In this document: positions 52,656-61,487 of the stretch, piece after piece
Layout: each line of letters opens with the position of its first letter
How positions within the stretch are numbered: the stretch's first letter is position 1
Origin: Novimethylophilus kurashikiensis
GTDB taxonomy: Bacteria > Pseudomonadota > Gammaproteobacteria > Burkholderiales > Methylophilaceae
NCBI RefSeq assembly: GCF_003112435.1
Contig: NZ_BDOQ01000002.1
Coordinates: 186,001 to 250,000, forward strand
DNA: 64,000 nt
Direction: 5' to 3'
Notes under the pieces: generated by a model
The model's input: the letters and a program-made list of their open reading frames with translations, nothing else
The model's database searches: none
Told to the model about the DNA's origin: nothing
Made by a program: the position numbers and the translations under genes

Positions 52656-53621
52656 ATGGCAAAGCATCGCTTGCAGGAAATCGTCGATGAATTGCATACG
52701 CGGTATGCTCATTGCGATGAAGGTGAGGTTGCTACCTATATTCCGGAACTGGGCAAGGCTAATCCTAAGGATTTCGGCATTTGCATCGCGACAGCCGACG
52801 GTCGGATCTTCGACGCGGGCGATTCCGATCGCGTGTTCACCATCCAATCCATCTCCAAGCCGTTGACCTACGGCATGGCTGTGGAGGCTTACGGGCGCGA
52901 CAAGGTAGGCAGGCATGTGGGGGTCGAGCCGAGCGGGGATGCATTCAATTCCATCGAGCTTGAGTCCGGTACCAACCGGCCGTTCAACCCAATGGTAAAT
53001 GCAGGGGCCATCACAGTCTCGGCCTTGCTTTACCAGCATTACGGAAGCGAGGCGCTGGAGGTGCTGTTGTCGCGATTCAGCGCGGCGGCAGGGCGTACGC
53101 TGGCTGTCGACGAGTCCGTCTACGCATCGGAATCGAGGACCGGCCATCGCAACCGTGCTATTGCTTACCTACTACTCAATTTCGGCATGGTCGAAGAGCA
53201 TGTGGATGCTGCCCTCGATCTCTATTTCAAACAATGTTCCATCCTGGTGAATAGCCGCGATCTGGCCGTCATGGGCGCCACCCTGGCCAACCTTGGCAAC
53301 AACCCTCTGACCGGTGAGGAAGTTTTCGATATTGAGTGCGTCAAGGACATGCTTTCCATTATGTTCACTTGCGGCATGTACGACTATTCCGGCCAATGGG
53401 CTTATCGCGTCGGTGTTCCAGCCAAGAGCGGGGTGGCAGGGGGCGTGCTGGCGGTGGTAAATCGGCAATTGGGGATCGCGAGCTATTCCCCGCCGCTGGA
53501 TGCGCGAGGCAATAGTTACCGGGGAATCGAGGTTTGCGTGGACATGGCCAACGAACTCGGCCTGCACGTGTTCGACTGCATGAATGAAGGCTCGAGCTAT
53601 CTCAAGGCAATTCTGGAATAG
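52656..53621 (+). CDS. glsA: Glutaminase GlsA
   Basis: 321 residues, full length. It hydrolyses glutamine to glutamate and ammonia in the cytoplasm. The serine-dependent beta-lactamase-like motif TIQSISKPL (Ser65-x-x-Lys68), NPMVNAGAI and the C-terminal KSGVAGG are all present. GGGGGCGG upstream serves as ribosome-binding site. The sigma-54 promoter and NtrC-like site upstream suggest nitrogen control. Confidence 0.95.
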   Translation: MAKHRLQEIVDELHTRYAHCDEGEVATYIPELGKANPKDFGICIATADGRIFDAGDSDRVFTIQSISKPLTYGMAVEAYGRDKVGRHVGVEPSGDAFNSIELESGTNRPFNPMVNAGAITVSALLYQHYGSEALEVLLSRFSAAAGRTLAVDESVYASESRTGHRNRAIAYLLLNFGMVEEHVDAALDLYFKQCSILVNSRDLAVMGATLANLGNNPLTGEEVFDIECVKDMLSIMFTCGMYDYSGQWAYRVGVPAKSGVAGGVLAVVNRQLGIASYSPPLDARGNSYRGIEVCVDMANELGLHVFDCMNEGSSYLKAILE

Positions 53622-53702
53622 CTTTTGTCATGTTTTTGCAATGTACCTTTTGTATAAGGGTTGATTGGGCAGCGGGTGATCAAGCTGCCATCAATAACAT
53701 TC

Positions 53703-53720
53703 AAGGCCTGATGAGGCCTT
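53703..53720. promoter_or_regulatory. Hairpin in the glsA/FecR-protein gap
   Basis: AAGGCC-N6-GGCCTT, followed by AAAATC and then the ribosome-binding site of the next gene. No T run, so it is not a standard terminator; a leader hairpin is possible. Confidence 0.3.
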
Positions 53721-53738
53721 AAAATCTAGGGGGCGGAA

Positions 53739-54209
53739 ATGAAAAGTCGGAATGCGATCAATGCAATTTTCATGGCAGTGTTACTGCTGACGGGTACTTG
53801 CGCTGCCGCCGAAGGTATCGGAAAGATTAAAACCTTGTCGGGCGATGTCACTATCGAGCGCGACGGCAAGACTATGGCACCTGCTCTGGGCAATCCAGTT
53901 TTCCAGAAAGACAAGATCGTCACAGGCAAGAACGGCTCGGTCGGACTGCTGTTCGACGACGATTCTCGCTTGTCCGCAGGACCCAATTCGACTCTGGATC
54001 TGGAAAAGTTCAGTTACGATCCCGCTACCCATGACGGCAGCTTCGACGTATCGATGAAAAAGGGTGTTCTCTCGGTGATATCAGGCAAGCTCACGCAGAA
54101 AACCCCGGGAGCGTTGAAGGTCAAAACTCCGGCAGCGATCCTCGCCGTTCGCGGCACCGAGTTCTCCGTCAAGGTCGAAGATCCCAGCGAGGAAAAGGCA
54201 GCGCAATGA
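53739..54209 (+). CDS. FecR-domain periplasmic protein
   Basis: 156 residues. Signal peptide (about 1-24, ending GTCAAAEG) followed by a single FecR domain (GDVTIERDGKTMAPALGNPV, LLFDDDSRLSAGPNSTLDL, VKTPAAILAVRGTEF). No sigma-regulator membrane helix. FecR-only secreted proteins are often linked to surface or secretion functions. GGGGGCGG lies upstream. The stop overlaps the next start (ATGA). Confidence 0.88.
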   Translation: MKSRNAINAIFMAVLLLTGTCAAAEGIGKIKTLSGDVTIERDGKTMAPALGNPVFQKDKIVTGKNGSVGLLFDDDSRLSAGPNSTLDLEKFSYDPATHDGSFDVSMKKGVLSVISGKLTQKTPGALKVKTPAAILAVRGTEFSVKVEDPSEEKAAQ

Positions 54210-54934
54210 AAACGTTGAATATTGCGGTGCTGGGGGCGTTGGCGATCACGGTTTCCGGATGCGCCAGCTATAGCAGCATAGTCAATTCCTTCGCGCCACC
54301 CAAGCAGAAAAATATCTATACCGCCGATGCCAAGCCGGTAGAGCGAGCCGAGGGCAAATCGCCGTTCTGTGCTGAACCTGTGCCGCCTCCGCCCCCCAAG
54401 GTGAGTGAGGTCTACATGGTGATGCCGGAAGATGGCGGCAAGGCGGGAACGGTGGCGGTGACCTTTAACGACGGTAAGGAAGTTGTTCTGCACGGCGATT
54501 ACAGCGCCATGTCATTGGCTGGAGATCAGAAACAGGCTTTCGTCGGAGACCAGGCGCAGTTGGAAAAGACTTTCGGCTCAGCACTTGCGGCCATGCCGAT
54601 GGCGCCGAACTCCTTCACCCTGTACTTCCTGCTCGGCAAGGATGAGTTGACGCCGGAATCCAAGGCAGAGGCAGAAAAGATCTATCAGGATTTCGTCGAC
54701 CGCAAGGTGCCGGAAATCTGGATCATCGGCCACACCGATACTGTCGGCACCGATGCGCAGAACATCAAGCTTTCAATGCGGCGCGCTCAGAAAGTACGCG
54801 ATAGCCTGGTTCAACGCGGCATTCCTGCGGAGAATATCAAGATCGAGGGTCGGGGCGAGCGGGAACTGCTGGTCAAGACGCCCGACAATACCAAAGAGCC
54901 CAAAAACCGCCGCGTGGAAATCAGCGTCCGATAG
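54206..54934 (+). CDS. OmpA-family lipoprotein
   Basis: 242 residues. Lipoprotein signal with VSGCASYSS, a poorly conserved middle, and a C-terminal OmpA domain (about 130-242) with IIGHTDTVGTDAQN and the peptidoglycan-binding Arg/Asp pattern NRRVEI. It probably anchors the outer membrane to the wall. Coupled to the FecR gene and 16 bases ahead of a TolC-like gene. Confidence 0.9.
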   Translation: MKTLNIAVLGALAITVSGCASYSSIVNSFAPPKQKNIYTADAKPVERAEGKSPFCAEPVPPPPPKVSEVYMVMPEDGGKAGTVAVTFNDGKEVVLHGDYSAMSLAGDQKQAFVGDQAQLEKTFGSALAAMPMAPNSFTLYFLLGKDELTPESKAEAEKIYQDFVDRKVPEIWIIGHTDTVGTDAQNIKLSMRRAQKVRDSLVQRGIPAENIKIEGRGERELLVKTPDNTKEPKNRRVEISVR

Positions 54935-54950
54935 AGGTTGAGGAGATTTT

Positions 54951-56288
54951 ATGAGCAAGATACGAAAAGCTTCCTGGCTGCCCAAGCTGGCTTGGGGCGG
55001 ATGCCTGTTGGCAGTGGCCCAGTTGGCCGGAGCGGAAAGCCTGAAAGAAGCCGTCGACCAGACTGTAAAGAGCAACCCGGACGTGCTAGTGGACGTGCAG
55101 CAACGACTGGCGCAAGAGCACCAGGTCACGCAGGCAAAGGCGGGCTACTATCCCAAGGTTGATATGGCGCTCGGCATTGGCCGCGAAGGTAGCGAGAACA
55201 TCTCGACCCAACCCGGCGACAAGACCTTGTGGCGACGTGAATCCAGCCTGACCTTGTCGCAAATGCTGTTCGACGGCTATGCGGTCAAAAGCGATGTGGA
55301 TCGCAGCGAAGCACGGTTGCAGGCTGCCGCTCACAAGGTCAATGCGACCTCGGAACAAATCGGCCTCCGTGCCGTCGAGGTCTATCTTGAAGTATTGCGT
55401 CGACAGGAACTGTTGGCGCTGACCCAGGAAAACCTGACTGCCCACGAGAAAACCTATCAGCAGATCAAATTGCGTGCCGATACGGGTATCGGTCGCAAGG
55501 CCGACCTGGAGCAGGCCGAATCCCGCCTCTCGCTGGCGCAGTCCAATCTATCGTCCGCCCAAGCCAATCTGCGCGAGGCGGAGATCAACTATCAGCGTGT
55601 TGTAGGCAAAATGCCGGACGGGCTGGTAAAGCCCGAGGATGTCCCATGCGAGCTTTGCCCGCCCACGCTGGACAACACCATCGATACCGCATATGCCAAT
55701 CATCCGGCCTTGCGCTCGGCCATTGCCGAATACGACGCTGCATTGGCGCAGCAGCGCGGAGCGGACGCACCTTTCAAACCGCGCCTGAACCTGGACCTGG
55801 AAACCAGCCGCAACCGCAATCTTGCCGGTGTGGAATACCGCGACAACGACGCCTACGCCATGCTGCGCATGCAATACAACCTCTTTCACGGCGGCGTGGA
55901 CAGTGCCAGGGTCCGAGAAACCGAGTATTTGAGCCAGGCTTCGCAGGCCGCGGTGGAACGTACCAAGCGTCAGATCGAAGAAGATACGCGCATGTCTTGG
56001 AGTGCGTTGGAAACCGCGAAGGGACGTATTCCTCTTCTGAAGGATCGCGTCGATGCCTCAACGATGACGCGAGATGCCTACATCAAACAGTTCAGCGTAG
56101 GGCAGCGTACCCTGGTGGACCTGCTGGATGCCGAGAACGAACTCTACAGCGCTCGCAGCGACTACGTGAACGGCTTGTATACCGAGCGCTTTGCGCGTTA
56201 TCGCTTGATGGCCGACATGGGCAAGCTGTTGGATACATTGGGAGTGGCGCCGCGCGAGGAAGCCAGGATCGGCGATGAAGGGCGCTGA
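54951..56288 (+). CDS. TolC-family outer membrane channel of type I secretion
   Basis: 445 residues. Signal peptide (about 1-28) then ESLKEAVDQTVKSNPDV, typical for TolC/AggA-type channels. Two long helical repeats with QAESRLSLAQSNLSSAQANLREAEINYQRVVG (first part) and RTLVDLLDAENELYSAR. Unlike the OprM-type protein at 16751, it has no lipobox. With FecR and OmpA neighbours it resembles loci that export large adhesins, but no ABC or HlyD gene is in the window. Confidence 0.88.
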   Translation: MSKIRKASWLPKLAWGGCLLAVAQLAGAESLKEAVDQTVKSNPDVLVDVQQRLAQEHQVTQAKAGYYPKVDMALGIGREGSENISTQPGDKTLWRRESSLTLSQMLFDGYAVKSDVDRSEARLQAAAHKVNATSEQIGLRAVEVYLEVLRRQELLALTQENLTAHEKTYQQIKLRADTGIGRKADLEQAESRLSLAQSNLSSAQANLREAEINYQRVVGKMPDGLVKPEDVPCELCPPTLDNTIDTAYANHPALRSAIAEYDAALAQQRGADAPFKPRLNLDLETSRNRNLAGVEYRDNDAYAMLRMQYNLFHGGVDSARVRETEYLSQASQAAVERTKRQIEEDTRMSWSALETAKGRIPLLKDRVDASTMTRDAYIKQFSVGQRTLVDLLDAENELYSARSDYVNGLYTERFARYRLMADMGKLLDTLGVAPREEARIGDEGR

Positions 56289-56309
56289 TTGCCGAATTTC
56301 TGCTAGGAA

Positions 56310-57158
56310 CTAGCTCTGGGCAATTGCCTTGGCTTGCTCGGACAGTTCATAGACTGTTTTTCCTTGCAGCCGAAACAAGTCCGACGCATGGTAAAAACTC
56401 TCCGAGTGCCCGGCGAAAAGTAATGCATCCTGGCGCAACGTCGGGACGAATTTCTTGAGTATCTTGTATTGCGTCGGCTTGTCGAAGTAGATCATGACAT
56501 TGCGGCAGAAGATCGCTTCGAAAGGCCCTCTTGCATCCCAGATGTGGTCAAGTAAGTTTTGCCGCCTGAACGTGACCATGCTGCGCAATTCGCGGCGCAC
56601 CCGCAGCACGTTTTCGCCGTCTACCTCATCCTTGACGAAAAACTTATCCAGCGTTTCTGCCGGAAGCTTGTCGAGTTTGTCCCGGCTGTAGATCCCGCTT
56701 TCGGCTTTTTTCAGTACTTGGGTATCGATGTCCGTCGCCAGGATTTGCACGGGTGGGCGGAAATTGCCGAACAAATCCACCATCGTCATGGCCATGGAAT
56801 AAGCTTCTTCACCCGTGGATGCCGCCGAGCACCAGAGTTGAATCGGTTGGCGCTGGGAGACTTTCTTGATGTGATCAGCCAGGATGGGAAAGTGATGCTG
56901 TTCCCGGAAAAAAGAAGTCAGATTGGTTGTCAGCGAATTGACGAAGGCTTCCCACTCGGCATCGTTGCCATGCAGAAATTCCAGATAGTGACTAAAAACA
57001 TTGAAGCCGTTGATGCGGAGTCGCCGCGCGAGGCGGCTATAGACCAGATCGCGCTTGGCATCGCTCAGTGCAATACCGGCGTAATCGTAGATGAGCTTGC
57101 GGATGCGTTGGAAATCCTGGTCTGTAAAAAGAAAATCGCGTGCGAGTTCGACGGACAT
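56310..57158 (-). CDS. Chemotaxis-type protein methyltransferase CheR
   Basis: 282 residues. An N-terminal helical CheR domain (about 10-70) and a SAM domain with WCSAASTGEEAYSMAM (about 108-123), FCRNVMIYF and the beta-subdomain. It methylates glutamates on chemoreceptors or similar proteins. No other chemotaxis gene is near; it follows fabI by 33 bases, so it may act in another signalling system. Confidence 0.92.
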   Translation of the reverse strand: MSVELARDFLFTDQDFQRIRKLIYDYAGIALSDAKRDLVYSRLARRLRINGFNVFSHYLEFLHGNDAEWEAFVNSLTTNLTSFFREQHHFPILADHIKKVSQRQPIQLWCSAASTGEEAYSMAMTMVDLFGNFRPPVQILATDIDTQVLKKAESGIYSRDKLDKLPAETLDKFFVKDEVDGENVLRVRRELRSMVTFRRQNLLDHIWDARGPFEAIFCRNVMIYFDKPTQYKILKKFVPTLRQDALLFAGHSESFYHASDLFRLQGKTVYELSEQAKAIAQS

Positions 57159-57191
57159 CCGATAACAGACCAGGCTGGGGGCGCGGTGCGC

Positions 57192-57977
57192 TTAGATGTT
57201 GCCGGCAGCAGTGATGTTGAAGCCGCCGTCTACGTAGGTGACTTCGCCGGTAATGCCGCTGGCCAAGTCGCTGCACAGGAAGGCGGACGCGTTGCCGACT
57301 TCTTCGATGCTGGCACAGCGGCGCAGCGGGGCATGCGTTTCGTAGAAGCCGATGATGCGGTCGAAACCGCTGATGCCCGAAGCGGCCAACGTCTTGATCG
57401 GACCGGCAGACACAGCATTGACGCGGATGCCGCGTGGACCAAGGCTCTGCGCCATGTAGCGAACGTTGGCTTCCAGGCTGGCCTTGGCCACGCCCATGAC
57501 GTTGTAGTTGGGCAGGGTGCGTTCGGCGCCGATGTAGCTGATGGTGAGCATGCTACCGTTGCGGCCTTCCATCAGCGGCATGGCGCCCTTAGCGAGTGCC
57601 GAGAAGCTGTAGGAGCTGATGTCGTGGGCGATGCGGAAGTATTCGCGGTCGACCTTTTCCATGTAGTCGCCGTCCAGGGCATCCTTGGGCACGAAAGCCA
57701 CGGAGTGGACCAGGATGTCGAACCCGTCCGTCCAGCGTGTCTTGAGCGACTCGAACAGGGCGTCGATCTGGCTGTCTTCGGCCACGTCGCAAGGCAGCAC
57801 GATATCCGTGCCGAATTCTGCGCCGAACTTCTTGACTCGATCCTCGAAACGTTCGGTCTGGTAGGTGAAGGCGAGTTCAGCGCCTTCGCGCTTCATGGCC
57901 TGGGCGATGCCGTAGGCGATGGAGCGATTGCTGAGCAGGCCGACGATAAGGGCGCGCTTGCCCGTTAAGAATCCCAT
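57192..57977 (-). CDS. fabI: Enoyl-ACP reductase FabI (NADH)
   Basis: 261 residues. SDR fold: N-terminal [20 protein letters not shown] (cofactor loop), the SVAFVPK region, and the FabI catalytic Tyr-x6-Lys (YNVMGVAK). It catalyses the last step of the fatty acid elongation cycle. It follows the ABC permease gene by 25 bases. The reverse strand opposite fabI and cheR is open for 469 codons; this is a shadow. Confidence 0.96.
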   Translation of the reverse strand: MGFLTGKRALIVGLLSNRSIAYGIAQAMKREGAELAFTYQTERFEDRVKKFGAEFGTDIVLPCDVAEDSQIDALFESLKTRWTDGFDILVHSVAFVPKDALDGDYMEKVDREYFRIAHDISSYSFSALAKGAMPLMEGRNGSMLTISYIGAERTLPNYNVMGVAKASLEANVRYMAQSLGPRGIRVNAVSAGPIKTLAASGISGFDRIIGFYETHAPLRRCASIEEVGNASAFLCSDLASGITGEVTYVDGGFNITAAGNI

Positions 57978-58002
57978 GAAATCTCCCTGAATTTGAAACG
58001 AC

Positions 58003-58830
58003 TTAAGCGTTGATTTTTGCAGAACGCGGGTCTAGCGCATCGCGCAGCCCTTCACCAAGCAGATTATACCCCAGCACGGTGAGCAGAATGGCGAGGCCGG
58101 GAAACAGCGACAGCCACCAGGCGAATTCGATGTATTCCTTGCCATCGGTCAGGATGTTGCCCCATGAGGCTTGCGGCGGCTGTACGCCCAGCCCCAGGAA
58201 CGACAACCCGGATTCGACCAGTACGGCACTGGCGACACCGAGCACGAAGCTCACGATGATGGGCGTAAGGCTGTTGGGCAGCAGATGGCGAAAGATCAAG
58301 CGCCCGTTTTTCGCTCCCAGCGTTTGTGCTGAGAGCACGTATTCCCGTTCGCGCAGACTCAGGAACTCTGCACGGACCAGGCGGGTGACACCCATCCAAG
58401 AAGTTAGCCCGATCACCACCATGATGTTCCAGATCGACGGCGACAGGAACGCGATCACGGCGAGGATGAGGAAGAACGTCGGGATGGACAGCATGACATC
58501 GACGAGGCGCATGATGAGCACATCGACCCAACCGCGATAAAAGCCTGCAATTGCACCCAGGATGACGCCGATGACGGTGGCAATGCCAACAGCCACGAAA
58601 CCGACCAATAGCGAGATGCGAGCGCCGAACAGCATGCGCGAAAACACGTCGCGTCCCAAGCCGTCGGTGCCCATCCAGTGGGCGGACGAGGGGGCGAGCA
58701 GGATCGATTTAACGTCGATGGCGTCCGGGTCGTAGGGTGCGATGAGCGGCGCTAGCAGTGCCAGTATCAGGATGGTGAGAATGATGGCGAAGCCCCAGCG
58801 CGCCAATTGATTTTGCAATACGGCTTTCAA
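58003..58830 (-). CDS. Peptide-type ABC transporter permease (DppC/OppC family)
   Basis: 275 residues, six hydrophobic segments. [21 protein letters not shown] and the EAA-like loop ([22 protein letters not shown], first part) are typical of OppC-type subunits. The start overlaps the upstream permease stop by four bases. No ATPase gene is in the window. Confidence 0.92.
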   Translation of the reverse strand: MKAVLQNQLARWGFAIILTILILALLAPLIAPYDPDAIDVKSILLAPSSAHWMGTDGLGRDVFSRMLFGARISLLVGFVAVGIATVIGVILGAIAGFYRGWVDVLIMRLVDVMLSIPTFFLILAVIAFLSPSIWNIMVVIGLTSWMGVTRLVRAEFLSLREREYVLSAQTLGAKNGRLIFRHLLPNSLTPIIVSFVLGVASAVLVESGLSFLGLGVQPPQASWGNILTDGKEYIEFAWWLSLFPGLAILLTVLGYNLLGEGLRDALDPRSAKINA

Positions 58831-59846
58831 TGCATCACTCCTCGCCGCACGCGGGGATCGGCCCAGGCATAGGCGACGTCTGCCAACAGGTTGCCGACGA
58901 GCGTGAGCGCGGCACCGATGGTGAGGATGCCCATGATGACGGGGAAGTCGCGCATCAGCACGGCGTCGTAGAACAGCTTGCCCATGCCGGGAATCGCAAA
59001 CAAAGACTCCGCGATGACCGAGCCGCCGATCAGACCGGGAATAGAGAGGCCGAGCAATGTGATCAGCGGCAGCATGGCGTTGCGCAGGGCATGACGATAG
59101 ACCACCGTATTTTCGGGCAGACCTTTGGCGCGCGCCGTGGTGATGTAGTCCTGGTGCAACACGTCCAGCATGCCGTTTTTAACGAAGAGCGAAATGCCCG
59201 CCAAACCACCCAGGGCCGAGATGAACACGGGAATCGCCAGATGGCGGAAGTAATCCCAAAGCTGGCCGAACCAGCCCATTTTTTCGTGTCCCAGGCTGTG
59301 CAGGCCGGAAATGGGCAGCCAGTTATGCGCTACGCCCAGCCAGTACATCATCATCAAGGCCAGCCAGAATCCAGGCACGGCAAAGCCGACGAAGACGAAC
59401 ACCGTAATGCCTCGGTCTGCCGGTTTGTTGTGGTAGAGCGCCGATAGCACGCCGAGCGGTAGAGCTGCCACGATGATCAACACCAGGCTGAGCACATTGA
59501 TTAGCAGGGTTACCGGCAGCGCATCCTGGATGAGTCCTTTTTGCACGTTGCCGTGCTCGTCCTGTTTTTCCCAGAATACCGGACGCTGATGGCTGGCGAA
59601 GGAGTTGCCGAAATCGAGCTTCACCATGCGTTCCAGCCAATAGCCGTATTGCTTGATGACCGGTTCGTCGAGGTGGTAGAGCTTGCGCAGCTTCTCGCGC
59701 GACTCTTCGCTCGCCTTTGGATTGAACGCGGCTTCGGTTGTCGTGATGTCGCCCGGCGCGAGATGCATGATGAGGAACGAAATCAGGCTGATGCCGACCA
59801 GGAGCGGCACCATCCAGAACAGACGTTTCAGCAGGTAGCGCATCAT
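58827..59846 (-). CDS. Peptide-type ABC transporter permease (DppB/OppB family)
   Basis: 339 residues from the ATG overlapping the binding-protein stop (ATGA); the frame is open further upstream but inside that gene. MMRYLLKRLFWMVPLLVGIS is the usual OppB start. Membrane segments and the loop DYITTARAKGLPENTVVYRHALRN (in part) are present. An insertion at about 95-110 (EKQDEHGNVQ) is longer than usual in the first periplasmic loop. Confidence 0.92.
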   Translation of the reverse strand: MMRYLLKRLFWMVPLLVGISLISFLIMHLAPGDITTTEAAFNPKASEESREKLRKLYHLDEPVIKQYGYWLERMVKLDFGNSFASHQRPVFWEKQDEHGNVQKGLIQDALPVTLLINVLSLVLIIVAALPLGVLSALYHNKPADRGITVFVFVGFAVPGFWLALMMMYWLGVAHNWLPISGLHSLGHEKMGWFGQLWDYFRHLAIPVFISALGGLAGISLFVKNGMLDVLHQDYITTARAKGLPENTVVYRHALRNAMLPLITLLGLSIPGLIGGSVIAESLFAIPGMGKLFYDAVLMRDFPVIMGILTIGAALTLVGNLLADVAYAWADPRVRRGVMH

Positions 59847-61477
59847 CGGTCGCTGATCTCCGTGCGGCGCAAGGGCGTGGGTATATACCACTGCTCCGAA
59901 TTCCAGCCGATACCGGCAGGCGGTGCGGGGTTGTCGATACCTCGAATGCGCTTGCTGATGGCGGGCAGGCCGTAGCCTTCGAACAGGTATACCACCGGGC
60001 TGTCTTCGAGCAGGAGGCGTGAGAACTCGTGATAGATCTTCATGCGCTTGTCCGGGTCGAGTTCCAGCCGGCCTTGCTCCAGTAGTTTGTCTACTTGCGG
60101 GTTGTTGTAGTTGATGAAGTTGAACTGGCCTGGTTTGTTTTGGGATGAATGCCAGATGCTGAACTGGTCGGGGTCGAGCGATAGGCTCCAGCCCAGCACG
60201 ACCACGTCGAAATCGCCGGTCTTGATATAGCGCCCCAGGAAACTGGCCCACTCCAGAACGCGGATTTTGACGTCGATGCCGATTTCCTTGAGGCGGCGCT
60301 GGATGAGCACTGCACTCATTTCGCGCTGCTTGTTCTGGTTGGTGAGGATTTCGAACGACAAGGGCTTGCCGTCGCGGTCCAGGATGCCGTCGCCATCGTG
60401 GTCCTCGAAGCCGGCTTCTTTCAACAATTGCTTGGCTTTGTTGGGATCGTAAGGGTAGGGCTTGAGCTGCGGATTGACCCAGCGCGTGCCGGGTTTGTAA
60501 GGCGCAGCAATGGGCTCGCCCAGACCCAGCAAGACGCCGTCGATGAGCTCCTGCTTGTCGATGGCGTAGTTGATTGCGCGGCGCACGCGTACATCGTCGA
60601 ACGGCGCATGCTTGAGGTTAAACCCGAGATAGGTGTAGCCGTTGCCGAGCTCCTTGTAGAGCGCGATGCGTTTGTTGAGCTGCGGACGTGCCGGGACGAT
60701 GCGGGCGTACTGGATCGGGTTGAGGTTCATCACGTCGATGTTGTCCGCCATCAACTCCAAAAACTGAGAAGCTGGGTCGGGGATAAAACGTGAGACCAGG
60801 CGGTCGATGCGCGGCGGGCCCAATACCGAGTGATCGTTGCGGACCAAGGAAATCCGTTCGCCGTTTTTCCATTCGTCCAGCTTGTAGTAGCTACTGCCGA
60901 TAGGGTTGCGGGCGAAGGGCGTGTTGTTGATGTCCTGGCCTTGCAGCAGATGCTTGGGCAAAACTTGCAAGCCGGCCCAGGAATCCAGCGCAGGAGCATA
61001 GGGCTGGCCGTAGGTGACTTTGAATGTCAACGCGTCCGGCGCTTCTGCTTTTTCCACCAGTTTGTAATCGGCGCCGTAAGGGGTGCGCGTCTTGTCGTCG
61101 GTGACGAGCTTCCAGGTAAACAGCACATCTTCGCTGGTGAGCGCTTGGCCGTCGGCCCACTTGAGATCGGGTTTGAGGTGAAACGTGATGGTGCGCTGGT
61201 CGGGAGAAACGTCCCACGACTTCGCCAGTTCGCCTTCCAGTTCCAGGTTGCGGTCGTATTTCAGTAGGCTATTGAAGATGTGGCTGGCGACGGCCGATGC
61301 CGCGGATTCGCCAGCGATCATGGGAATCAGGCCTGATGGCTCGCCGGACATGGCGTCCACCATGGTGCCGCCCGATTCGGGAGGAAATGCGGCATCCAGA
61401 TTAGCTGGTGGAGCATTGTTGCTGCCGCAAGCCGCGAGCAGGGCCAGCAGGATGCCGATGCAAAGTGCGCGCGGCAT
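59843..61477 (-). CDS. Peptide/nickel-type ABC transporter substrate-binding lipoprotein
   Basis: About 544 residues from the ATG at 61477 (TTG at 61483 also possible). Lipobox LLAACGSN, then an SBP_bac_5 domain (ELAKSWDVSPDQRTITFHL, KWADGQALTSEDVLFTW). A DHDGDGILDRDGKP acidic loop (about 365-378) is common in this branch. The ligand is probably an oligopeptide, perhaps of cell-wall origin given the mltD neighbour. Overlaps the permease gene by four bases. Confidence 0.92.
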   Translation of the reverse strand: MPRALCIGILLALLAACGSNNAPPANLDAAFPPESGGTMVDAMSGEPSGLIPMIAGESAASAVASHIFNSLLKYDRNLELEGELAKSWDVSPDQRTITFHLKPDLKWADGQALTSEDVLFTWKLVTDDKTRTPYGADYKLVEKAEAPDALTFKVTYGQPYAPALDSWAGLQVLPKHLLQGQDINNTPFARNPIGSSYYKLDEWKNGERISLVRNDHSVLGPPRIDRLVSRFIPDPASQFLELMADNIDVMNLNPIQYARIVPARPQLNKRIALYKELGNGYTYLGFNLKHAPFDDVRVRRAINYAIDKQELIDGVLLGLGEPIAAPYKPGTRWVNPQLKPYPYDPNKAKQLLKEAGFEDHDGDGILDRDGKPLSFEILTNQNKQREMSAVLIQRRLKEIGIDVKIRVLEWASFLGRYIKTGDFDVVVLGWSLSLDPDQFSIWHSSQNKPGQFNFINYNNPQVDKLLEQGRLELDPDKRMKIYHEFSRLLLEDSPVVYLFEGYGLPAISKRIRGIDNPAPPAGIGWNSEQWYIPTPLRRTEISDR

Positions 61478-61487
61478 AAGCAAGGAG

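Noticed and set aside
53636-53655. TGTCATG..TTTTTGCA after glsA as a sigma-54 promoter
   Set aside because: The -24 GG is broken and the spacing is one base short.
56559-57968. 469-codon plus-strand frame opposite cheR and fabI
   Set aside because: Runs across two clear genes in antisense and has no recognisable domain.
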